Notes under the pieces: generated by a model
Databases searched by the model: none
What the model saw: only the letters and a program-made list of their open reading frames with translations
What the model was told of the DNA's origin: nothing
Assembly (NCBI RefSeq): GCF_910594005.1
Contig: NC_057825.1
Span: 46,717,037-46,781,036, forward strand
Source: Cervus elaphus
Lineage: Eukaryota > Chordata > Mammalia > Artiodactyla > Cervidae
Direction of reading: 5' to 3'
Length of the DNA stretch: 64,000 bases
Position numbers and translations under genes: made by a program
Shown here: positions 46,628 through 56,001 of the stretch, in pieces
Layout: every line of letters begins with the position of its first letter
Position numbering within the stretch: the first letter of the stretch is position 1

Positions 46628-47751
46628 AAAATGTACTTTTATTTTTAGTAATTTTTTTAAGTTGACCATATTAATAGGAAATGTTCCTCATATATTTTTG
46701 GAAAGTGGCAAGTTAAAGTCATTTTAGTATATTTGCAACTGACATTGGAATCTTTGAAATTCCATGATCATAAATATGGATAAATAAGTAATTCTTTGAC
46801 AGTTTCTTCTGTGTCTCTGTGAGTCCTAATATAAGAAAGGACAGAACATTGAGTCTAAAACCAAACGTTATTAAGTTTATGTATTGCTTTTCTGTCATCG
46901 GCTATCAATTTCAGATTATTAAGTGATCTAAAATCTAATGGAAACTATTTCAAGCACATGAATATATGTTTAAGGCAATTATATTTTGTTAGTACATTGA
47001 AATATCCCAGCAGGTTTTGGAACACAGAATAGTTGACTTGGATTTTAGAATTTGACATGGTTTGGTTAAAATGTTGACTGTTCAATAGGTTAATTAGAAT
47101 CTCTGCATGTCAATTATTTCATGTTCTAGATGATTATAATAATGTCAGAATTGTAGCAAGTCTTAAATTTGATAATATACAGTGGAGCGAATATTTGTCA
47201 TCTTTGTTTCTTGGCTTTTCTGAATTTTGAACCAGTTTCTTTTCTTCAGAGAATATTACACTTCATGAGATAAAGTACTCTGGTGTCGATGGAAGCTAAA
47301 AGTGTCAGGCTCATTCCCCAGCCCCCGTTATTACTAGGGTGGAATCAGGTGGCTCAGACTGCCAATTAAACATACCCTCCAGAAACTTTGAATCAGAGGC
47401 TAGTGATGGAAGGCAGTAGAGACTACACAGAATCCACTGTGGAAAGAGGTAGGCTCTGGCAGCGACTGCATCTATTTCCCAGAATCAGCAGTTCTGTGGT
47501 CCAGGGTGCTGCTGATGGGGTCAGTGCTGCCAACTGCAACTCCTGGTGCCTGGTGTGACCACCGTCTAATTTCACTGCCTCATTTCCTTTGGCATAAATT
47601 TGGACACTGTTACTGGCTATGTCACCTCAAATCCTGTTGTCCAGCTCCACTATTAATGAATTCTGCTGAAACTTAAATCAGCCAGTTTCTCTTGACTGAT
47701 ACACTATATTAAACACTTAACCAGTACCAAATCTGTGGCAAATAAATGAAC
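46628..47751. other. Unique DNA; more GC-rich patch at 47300-47700
   Basis: No gene. 47300-47700 (GTGGTCCAGGGTGCTGCTGA, TTTCCTTTGGCATAAATTTG) looks like an ancient interspersed repeat or LTR remnant, but I could not assign it. Confidence 0.4.
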
Positions 47752-47862
47752 ATAAGCTCCAAGAGTAATTATGTTTAATTTGTTAAATGTTATATTTCCA
47801 GCACCCAGCTGAGGTTAGCAGATAGTGGGCACTAAATAAATATTTACTGGATTAAAAGCTTG
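47752..47862 (+). mobile_element. L2 3' tail
   Basis: ATAAGCTCCAAGAGTAATTA, CCAGCACCCAGCTGAGGTTA, then GGGCACTAAATAAATATTTA. Confidence 0.8.
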
Positions 47863-48452
47863 CTGTTATTATCTCAGGATTAAATGTCAGATTAAAAAAA
47901 ATAGTCAAGAAAAAAAATCATTGAAGTATTAAAATGATTATTTAAAACAATTTTGATATAGTTTGATGATATAACACTACTTTATATTTACTTTAGAGAC
48001 ATTATTTAACAGTTTAGGGGTTACATGTTATTAATTCTGTCCTTCCCACCGAGGCTTCACATAGATACACAAACACATCTCATCAGGTACAAAGTTACAG
48101 GGCACATAATAAAAACTATCTTATTTCTTAATAAGAAATAAAAAATGAAAACTAAAATAAAAACTAAAATAAAAAAATAAAAAAAGTAAAAACTATTCTT
48201 ATTAACCAGAAAATACATTCCTCAATGAAAATCTATCAGACTAGGACTTAAATCCCAATTTTAACTTAAACGAACACCATAGAAAGAGAGATCATTTTTT
48301 TCTGTTTTAACAAAATAATTTCTGATGATAAGGTTAAATGAAGATAGATAAATGTATTTTGTTACACCTCAGTGCCAGTAATCATCACTGTGACTGTACT
48401 GGATTTTTAGGGCTGGAAAAACAGAACCTATCAATCCATAAACAGAAATCAT
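47863..48452. other. AT-rich DNA with A-rich simple repeat
   Basis: An (AAAATAAAAACT)n-like A-rich tract lies at about 48130-48192. Nothing else recognised. Confidence 0.5.
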
Positions 48453-48458
48453 CCACAT

Positions 48459-48511
48459 AGTCAAAGCTATGGTTTTACCAGTAGTGATGTATGGATGTGA
48501 GAGTTGGACCA
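48459..48511 (+). mobile_element. Internal BovB fragment without 3' end
   Basis: Carries TAGTCAAAGCTATGGTTTTA and GTGATGTATGGATGTGAGAG, from the middle of the BovB C-terminal coding region, then breaks into L2-like antisense sequence (ACTTGCTGATGGATTGGAAG). No TSD or tail. Confidence 0.9.
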
Positions 48512-48545
48512 ACAGGACTTGCTGATGGATTGGAAGTGGAGAGGA

Positions 48546-49440
48546 AAAAAATAAAAAGTAAAATAAAACAGAAGTCCTCCTACTTTGTAAGACCTTTGGA
48601 TATTATTCTAAGAGATATAAGAAAACTTGGAAGGTTTTGAAAATAAATGCATTATTAACTCATTTTAATGACCTTTGTAACAAAAGCAGAGTATATGATA
48701 GCAAGAGCTAAATCGCAGCAATGGACACAGAGTAAAACTGGTTTAGTGGATTTGGTTAGGAGGCAGAGGAATGTGCTATCAAAGGATTTCAGATGCACAA
48801 CCAGGGCAGTGACATAGGCTCCCAAGCTCAGAGAGCACTTGGCTTAAGGTTCTGGTGTCCTTGTCTTAATAATTTTTTAACAAAAGGCTCTGCATTTTCC
48901 TTTTGCACTGGAGTCCTGAAAATTATGGGTGTAGCTGGTCCAGCTAAAAAGTCACACTCAAAAGTGGAAAATGACATTGAAGAAGAGTTAACAGTACCTG
49001 AAATGATGGCTTTTTTAGTCAAAAAAATGTTTTTATTAAATTCAGTATACCATAGGTCACTGGAAGAACTAAGATTTACATTTCCACCTTCCAAGTCTTT
49101 ATTCAATGTACTTTTGCACAACTCTAACTGCCTCCTACTGCCTCAACCACACTTGTGTAGTTACTGATAATGTAAGTAATCTTTTATACAAATATTCTTT
49201 GCATATTTGGAAATAATTTATGATAATAGAGAAAGTTTAATATAGAACTACTTTCTTCTCTAATTGCCTATAACATCATATTTATTTTACCCTCATCATC
49301 CCCTATACCCCCTTATTATTTGCTGACTCTTTATTCTCTATCCACTCTAATAATTTTCCATGGGGTATTTTGCTAAGATTTCTTTTTCTCTTCCCTTGAT
49401 ACTTTATTTTTAATGAGTGTTTTTTTAAATGTTATCTATG
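48546..49440. other. Unassigned DNA with a 124-codon open frame
   Basis: The frame 48793-49167 (+) includes KVENDIEEELTVPEMMAFLV. Its first part (GACATAGGCTCCCAAGCTCA, TTTGCACTGGAGTCCTGAAA) looks like an ancient interspersed repeat, and I see no splice or start evidence. Not called as a gene. Confidence 0.3.
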
Positions 49441-49448
49441 TGCTAGTT

Positions 49449-49699
49449 GAAGCTCTAATATTTTGGTCACCTGATGCAAAGAGCCAACCCATTGGAAAAG
49501 ACCTTGATGCTGGGAAAGATTGAAAGCAGGAGGAGAAGGGGACAATAGATGATGAGATGGTTGGATGGCATCACCAATTCAATGAACAAGAGTTTGAGTA
49601 GACTCCAGGAGATAGAGAAGGACAGGGAAACCTGGCATGCTGCAATCTATGGAGTTGCAAAGAGTCAGACACAATTGAGTGACTAAATAACAACAATAC
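49449..49699 (+). mobile_element. BovB LINE 3' terminus
   Basis: About 250 bp ending GAGTGACTAAATAACAACAA. GTGCTAGTT and ACGCTAGTT flank it, a probable short TSD. Confidence 0.95.
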
Positions 49700-49849
49700 G
49701 CTAGTTAACTTTAAACTCTATCTCTGACTCTGAAGATTCCTCAGAGTTGGATATTTCAAAGTCTACCTGTTTAGTGATAGATCACACTTAACAAAGCCAT
49801 GTAAGTATATTTTATTTCTCTTTCTCTCACCACAAAATTTTTCCTTCCT

Positions 49850-50470
49850 CAGATTTTCATATCTCAGTGAGTACGATATAGTTAGGAAAGCTAATGATTG
49901 ATTTCTTCCTTTCCTTCATCACTTCAATCCTTTTGGCACACAATCTAAAAACTCTTCAAGTTCTGTTATATCTTAACACAGGATCCACTTCTCATCCAAT
50001 CACCTTCATTTCTCAGCACCTTGCCTGAGTTGGTTCATTTTTCTTTAAAAAAGCCAAAATGGTATTTTAAAATGGAAATCATACATGTATCTTTCCTACT
50101 TAAAGTCACTTAAATAGCTTTCAATTTCTTTTTAAAAAGTTTCTAAAGCTGTATCATGTACCGAAAGACCTGTGATCTTTCTACTGTTCATTTTCTTATG
50201 CTCTGATGTCTCTTTCGTCTTTCTTATCTTCTATCAGTGCGTGGAAGCCAGTGCAATGGACCTGTTTTTGTCCCTCCAAAAAGCCCATTTTATTCCTGAA
50301 TTAATTCCTTGATCTTTTTTGTTCCATAGTATAAAAAAGTCTCTCCACATATCATCACCTGGCACCTTCTTCTCTTCATCATGCTTCAGCCCAAAGGTCA
50401 ATTTCTAAGAGATACCTTCCTACACTCTTGACACAGTTTTATTTTAGAGTTCACTCTGGCTACAGTACAG
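49850..50470 (+). mobile_element. L2 LINE remnant, about 600 bp
   Basis: L2 3' landmarks in order: AAAATGGAAATCATACATGT with following CACTTAAATAGCTTTCAATT near 50075-50130; TCACCTGGCACCTTCTTCTC near 50356; AGATACCTTCCTACACTCTT near 50410. A reverse-oriented L2-like piece follows at 50473-50575. Confidence 0.65.
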
Positions 50471-50575
50471 ACATAGATTTAGAGAAGGGAAGTCAGGCTA
50501 GAAACAGCAAGTCCAACTTGATGAAAGTTAAAATTACCCAGGTGAGAGAAATGCCAAATCTGTCTCATAGGTAGT

Positions 50576-50759
50576 GTTGGTTTAAATCCTTAGATTAACT
50601 CTCTGTTTAAAACCTAGTCCTTGCATATGTCCAATATATTTTTCCACCATTGCAGAGTGCATACAGTCAATAATTCTTTTCCAGATTTGGGATTTAAAAT
50701 GGAATATATCAGAGATTATATTGATCTCTGTTCAAATATTTCCAGACCAGACAAACAAA
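50576..50759. other. Unique DNA
   Basis: No gene or recognised repeat. Confidence 0.35.
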
Positions 50760-51240
50760 TAAAGGGAAAGGTTTAGAGTTGCTCTATTTTCACTTGCCAG
50801 GATGGAGCAGCAAGAGAGCTATAACCAGAAAAAGCAGAGATATAGTGCTTCATCTTTCTGCCAAATAGTTTCTTTCTGTATTTCTCAGAGCAGCAGGCTT
50901 TAGCTGGGTCAGTGGCACTCTTTAGAGCTGGCATCACTTCCTTCTTTTGGAGCCAGCTGTAGCACTGCCTTGCTTTACTTGAAATGCCATACATGCCAAA
51001 TGTAACCTGGGAAGAAGCACCACTGCAGGCTTGTCTCGTGGACTTTATTTCAGATTTGATAGAAATCTGGGGAATAATGGGATCAATTTGTACTTCTCAT
51101 CAAAGGCGCAGAGGTTGCCTTTAGCTCCAACTTCCACTGGTGCACATGAAAGAATGTTAGTGGGATTCAACAGTGCAGCTACTACCCCTTACATCCCGAT
51201 GGGCATGTCCATCTTGGCAGAAACTCACTGGATGGTTGAC
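50760..51240 (-). pseudogene. Possible pseudogene or gene fragment, unidentified
   Basis: A patch less AT-rich than its surroundings, with a 73-codon minus-strand frame (50994-50773) that includes YSWLQKKEVMPALKSATDP and RKKLFGRKMKHYISAF. Upstream on the same strand a frame broken by stops includes KYKLIPLFPRFLSN. The residues look protein-like, but I do not recognise a family and see no poly(A) tail or splice signals. It could be an old processed pseudogene or chance. Confidence 0.22.
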
Positions 51241-51710
51241 TGTCCTATTTATGAAGTGTTCATTCTTGCTATTTATTTCACAGAAATTCTTCAGTGTTTT
51301 TCACATCTGAATAGCTTCCCGGATTTAAACATTAATAGGAATTTTTGTTTTAATTGCATTAACTTTTTTCTCATTTCAGTGTAAATGTATATTCAAGTCT
51401 TTTATCCATTTTGAGTTAATTGCTGTGCTTGATGTAATATACTAATCATATTTCATTCTTTTGCATGTGGCAGTCCAATTATCCCAACACCACTTATTAA
51501 AGAGACCATCCTTTCTTCACTGTATGTTCTTTGCTCCTTTGTTGTAAATTAGTTGTACACATATGTTTGGGTTTATTTCTGGGCTTCATTTCTGTTGTTT
51601 GGACTTGTGTATATGTTTCTGTGCCAGTACCACTCTTTCGATGACTGTAGCTTTATAGTACAGTTTCAAGTCTGGGAGCATGATACCTCCAGTTTTGTTC
51701 TTTCTCAAGG

Positions 51711-52402
51711 TTCAGTTCAGTTCAGTTCAGTTGTTCAGTTTAGTTCAGTCACTCAGTCGTGTCCAACTCTTTGTGACCCCATGGACTGCAGCATGCCAGG
51801 CCTCCCTGTCCATCACAAACTCCCAGAACTTACTCAAACTCATGTCCATTGAGTTGGTGATGCCATCCAACCATCTCATCCTCTGTCATCCCCTTCTTCT
51901 CCTGCCTTCAATCTTTCTGAGCATCAGGGTCTTTTCAAATGAGTCAGTTCTTCACATCAGGTGGCCAAAGTATTGGAGTTTCAGCTTCAGTATCAGTCCT
52001 TCCAATGAAAGGACTGATTTCCTTTAGGATGGACTGGTTGGATCTCCTTGCAGTCCAAGGGACTCTCAAGAGTCTTCTCCAATGCCACAGTTAAAAAGCA
52101 TCAGTTTTTCAGCACTCAGCTTTCTTTATGGCTCATCTCTCACATCTATACATGACTCCTGGAAAAACTATAGCTTTGACTAGACAGACCTTTGGTGCAA
52201 AGTTATGTCTATGCTTTTTAATATGCTGTCTAAGTTTGTCATTGGAAAAGGAAATGGCAACCCACTCCAGTGTTCTTGCCTAGAGAATCCCGTGGACAGA
52301 GGAGCCTGGTGGGCTGCTGTCCATAGGGTCGCACAGAGTCGGACACGACTGAAACGACTTAGCAGCAGCAAGTTTGTCATAGCCTTTCTTCCAAGGAGCA
52401 AG
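51711..52402 (-). mobile_element. BovB LINE 3' end with nested Bov-A
   Basis: Antisense BovB beginning with a long run of TTCAG repeats. It stops at CAAGGAGCAAGC. GTTCTTTCTCAA (left) and TTTTCTTCTCAA (right) are a probable imperfect TSD in the host L1. Confidence 0.95.
52243..52369 (+). mobile_element. Bov-A monomer nested in BovB
   Basis: TGGAAAAGGAAATGGCAACC to CGACTTAGCAGCAGC, a second-monomer type with a CAG tail. AAGTTTGTCAT at 52232-52242 and 52370-52380 is a perfect 11-bp TSD within BovB. Confidence 0.97.
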
Positions 52403-52499
52403 CTTTTCTTCTCAACATTGCTTTGGCCAAATGGGGTCTTTTGTGGTTCCATAACTTTAAGATTGTTTGTTCTAGTTCTGTGAAATGTCATTGGAGTCT

Positions 52500-53870
52500 T
52501 TTTTTCACTTTACAAATACATTATATTTTATTTTTTTTTAAGTTTTACCTTATGTTGGATTTAGTTGATTAACAATGTTGTGTTAATTTCACTACAGCAA
52601 AATGATTCAATTATACCTATACATGTATCTATTCTTTTTCAAATTCTTTAACCATTTGGTTACTATGGAATATTGAGCAAAGTTCCCTGTGCTACAGTTT
52701 GTCCTTGTTGGTTATCTATTTTCAATATAGCAGTGTGTACATGTCAATCTCAAACTCCCAATCTATCCCTCAAACCCCCTGCCCCTCTGGTAACCATAAG
52801 GGCATTCTCTAAGTGTGTGAGTCTTTTCCTGTTTCATTAATGAGTTTATTTGTATAATTTTTAAGAGTCTGCATATGAGTGATATCATTTGATATTTGTC
52901 TTTCTCTGACTTACTTCCCTTGATATGAAAACCTCAGGTCCATCCATGTTGCTGCAAGTGGCAATATTTCATTATTTTAAATAAATATGCCTGAGTAAAA
53001 TTCAATTGTACATATGTATCACAACTTTATCCATACCCCTGTTGATAGACATTTAGGTTTCTCTCATGTATTGGCTACTGTAAACATTTCTGCAATGAAC
53101 ATTGGGGTGAATGTATCCTTCCGTACCATGTTTTTTCTCCAAGTATATGTCCAGGAGTGGGATTGCAGGATTGTATGGTAGTTCTATTTTTAATTTTTAA
53201 AGGAACCTCCATACCATTCTCCATGGTGGTTGTACCAATTTACATTCCCATCAGCAGTGTAGGAGAATTCCCTTTTCTCTATACCCTCTCCAGCATTTAT
53301 TGTTTGTAGAATTTTTGATGACAGTCATTCTGACTGCTATGAGATGATGTGAGATGATATCTCATTTTAGTTTTGATTTGCGTTTTTCTAATAATTAGCA
53401 ATATTGAACTTTTTTTTTTAATGTGCCTCTTGGTCATCTGTATTTCTTCCTTGGAGTACCAAGGGGCACTTTGGATCTTTGGTTTAATGGCATGAGTTGA
53501 TAGTATATTTTAGAGACAAACCTTTTTCTGGTCACATCATTTGCAAATATTTTCTCCCATTCTGTGGTTTGGCACTTTTTTAAATTGTTTATTTAACTGT
53601 GCAAAAGCTAGGGTGGGAATATATGTATACCTATGGCTGATTGATGTTGAGTTTTGACAGAAAACAACAAAATTCTGTAAAGCGATTATCATTCAAAAAA
53701 ATAAATTTAAGAGAAAAGCTTTTAAGGTTAGTTAGGTCTCATTTGTTTATTTCTGTTTTTATTCCCATTACTCTGGGGGATGGATCAAAAAGGATATTTC
53801 TGGGACTTATGTGAGAGAATGTGCTGCCTATGTTTTCTTCTAAGAGTTTTATGGTATCCAGTTTTACATT
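52500..53870 (-). mobile_element. Ruminant-type L1 3'UTR and ORF2 end
   Basis: Antisense L1: TTAGTTGATTAACAATGTTG, TTGTTGGTTATCTATTTTCA, GGTCCATCCATGTTGCTGCA, CAATGAACATTGGGGTGAAT, CCATCAGCAGTGTAGGAGAA. It is interrupted at 53611-53710 by a short L1 3' end and continues with TTTCTGTTTTTATTCCCATT. Plus-strand L1 follows at 54010. Confidence 0.93.
53611..53710 (+). mobile_element. Short ruminant L1 3'-end insertion
   Basis: AGGGTGGGAATATATGTATA, CTATGGCTGATTGATGTTGA, TTCTGTAAAGCGATTATCAT and an A-rich tail match ruminant L1 3' ends. GCAAAAGCT and AGAAAAGCT flank it in the host L1. Confidence 0.8.
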
Positions 53871-53877
53871 TAGGTAT

Positions 53878-54008
53878 TTATGGTATCCAGTTTTACATTA
53901 TCCATTTTACATTTTACATTAATAAAAGCAGTAAATAAAAGTGGATACATTTATGGTATCCAGTTTTACATTATCCATTTTACATTTTACATTAATAAAA
54001 GCAGTAAA
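53878..54008 (+). repeat. Exact tandem duplication, period 72
   Basis: 53878-53936 and 53950-54008 are identical over 59 bases (starting TTTATGGTATCCAG, ending AATAAAAGCAGTAAA). A partial third start lies at about 53849. Confidence 0.93.
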
Positions 54009-54009
54009 A

Positions 54010-54757
54010 CAAAGAAACAACAAATAGCAGACAAGGGAACTCCCAAAAGGTCATCAGCTGATTTCTCAGCAGAAACAAGGAAGGAAGTGGCATGGTATAT
54101 TTAAAGTGGTTAAAGGGAAGAAACTACAACCAAGAACACCCTACCCTGCAAGGTTCTCATCCAGGTTCAATGGAGAAATCAAAAGCTTTACACAGGTAAA
54201 AGCACCACAAGACTAGTTTTGCAACAAATGCTAAAGGAACCTCTCAAAGCAGAAAAGGCCACAACTAGAAACAAGAAAATTGCAAACAGAAAAGCTTACC
54301 ACTAAAGGCGGGAAATCATCGACAGAAATATGATACCAAAACCAGTTGTGAGAAGGGGAGAACACAAATACAAGATATTGGAAATGTATTTGAAATTAAA
54401 AGAGAAACAACTTTAAACAATCTTTATATATAGGCTTCTGTATGAAAACCTCATGGTAATTGCAAACTGAAAATCTACCATAGATACACACACACAAAGA
54501 GAAAGGAGTCAAAATGCAACACTAAAAATCAAACCACAAAAGAAGAGAACACAGAGGAAGGGAAGGAAAAAAAAAAGCCTACACAAGCAAATCCAAAACA
54601 ATCAATAAAATGGCAATAGGAACATATATATTGATAATTACCTTAAACTTAAATGATTAAATCCTCCAACCAAAAGACATAAACTGGCTGAATGGATGCA
54701 GAAACAAGACCTGTATATATGCTATCTAGAAGAAACCCTGTATATATACTATCTAGA
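54010..54757 (+). mobile_element. L1 ORF1 end / ORF2 start
   Basis: Plus-strand L1: GTCATCAGCTGATTTCTCAG, AAACTACAACCAAGAACACC, GAGAAATCAAAAGCTTTACA, ACCAAAAGACATAAACTGGC. Decayed coding. It may be the inverted 5' part of the minus-strand L1 at 52.5-53.9 kb. Confidence 0.88.
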
Positions 54758-54760
54758 ATA
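54711..54760 (+). repeat. 27-bp tandem duplication in L1
   Basis: CCTGTATATATGCTATCTAG and CCTGTATATATACTATCTAG are spaced 27 bases apart; the BovB starts at the end of the second. Confidence 0.8.
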
Positions 54761-55384
54761 GATGGGGAAACAACGGAAACAGTGAGAGAATTTATTTTTG
54801 GTGGCTTCAAAATCACTGCAGATGATGACTTCAGTAATTAAAAGACACTTGCTCCTTGGAAGAAAAGCTATGACCATCCTAGACAGCATATTAAAAAGCA
54901 AAGACATTACTTTGCCAACAAAGGTCTGTCTAGTCAAGGCTATGGTTTTCCTAGTGGTCATGTATGGAAGTGAGATTTGGACTATAAAGAAAGCTGAGCG
55001 CCAAAGAATTGATGCTTTTGAACTGTAGTGTTGAGAAGACTCTTGAGAGTCCCTTGGACTGCAAGGAGATCCAACTAGTCCATCCTAAAGGAAATCAGTC
55101 CTGAATATTCATTGGAAGGACTGATACTGAAGCTGAAACTTCAATACTTTGGCCACCTGATGCGAAGAGCTGACTCATTTGAAAAGATCCTGATGCTGGG
55201 AAAGATAAAAGGCAGGAGCAGAAGGGGACGACAGAGGATGAGATCGTTGGATGGTATTACTGACTCAGTGGACATGAGTTTGAGTAAACTCACAGAGTTG
55301 GCGATGGACAGGGAGGCCTGGCATGCTGCAGTCCATGGGGTCACTAAGAGTCATACATGACTGAGTGAAGTGAAGTGAATTGAA
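54758..55384 (+). mobile_element. BovB LINE 3' end
   Basis: Frames 54798-55028 and 55112-55360 encode the BovB C-terminal region (HLLLGRKAMTILDSIL; RRGRQRMRSLDGIT), separated by a stop and frameshift. Tail GAAGTGAAGTGAATTGAACG. Confidence 0.96.
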
Positions 55385-55995
55385 CGTCATGCCTGGTTGA
55401 TGCTTCAGTGAAATAACTTTCAATAAAATATAATCAGTAAAACAAGGGACTTAGAAATAAATTCTTTTTTGTGACACACTTAAATCTTTATATCTTTGTA
55501 TAAATTGGTTTTGATTTAAAAAAAAAAGTTTGCCGTGAAACTGTGTGACTCTTGAATAATCATTTATGATAATGGAATTTCAAATGCTTATGAATTAATC
55601 TTGCCTTTTAGCAACAGGTTTTTTCCTTGTGTTAAGTTTAGTTCATAATTCTTCTTATTGCAATGACCAGTTCATCAAGTTCCCATCTATCCTATGATCA
55701 TGATGAAAAATGATGATATTCAAATTACTACATTTCTCTTTCCACTTGAGTGAACTAATTGCAATAATTCCACATCTGCATCCTCCATGGATACAGAGAG
55801 GAGTACAAGAAAATATAAGGAGAACTGACTGAGTACTTAAATATCTATGGAGCTGCTGAACAATATGAATTTTCTATACATTAAATTCTGTGAATGTTCC
55901 ACCCATAATTTATCTAATCTAGGCTGCTGCTTTCTTTCTTTCTTTCTTTCTTTTTTTCAAATCTATTCTTAATCATATTTAATTCTGTATTTTGG
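55385..55995. other. Unique DNA with (TTTC)n
   Basis: A (TTTC)n microsatellite lies at 55931-55957. No gene or other repeat recognised. Confidence 0.5.
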
Positions 55996-56001
55996 AAGTT
56001 G

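Larger units (their letters stand above)
51385..52490 (-). mobile_element. L1 ORF2 region, host of nested BovB
   Basis: Antisense L1 ORF2: TCTTTTATCCATTTTGAGTT, TTTCATTCTTTTGCATGTGG, TTTATTTCTGGGCTTCATTT. It is interrupted by BovB at 51711-52402, then resumes with TTGCTTTGGCCAAATGGGGT and GATTGTTTGTTCTAGTTCTG. Confidence 0.93.

Noticed and set aside
48793..49167. 124-codon plus-strand frame
   Set aside because: The first third looks like an ancient interspersed repeat, and no start context, splice sites or recognised domain supports it.
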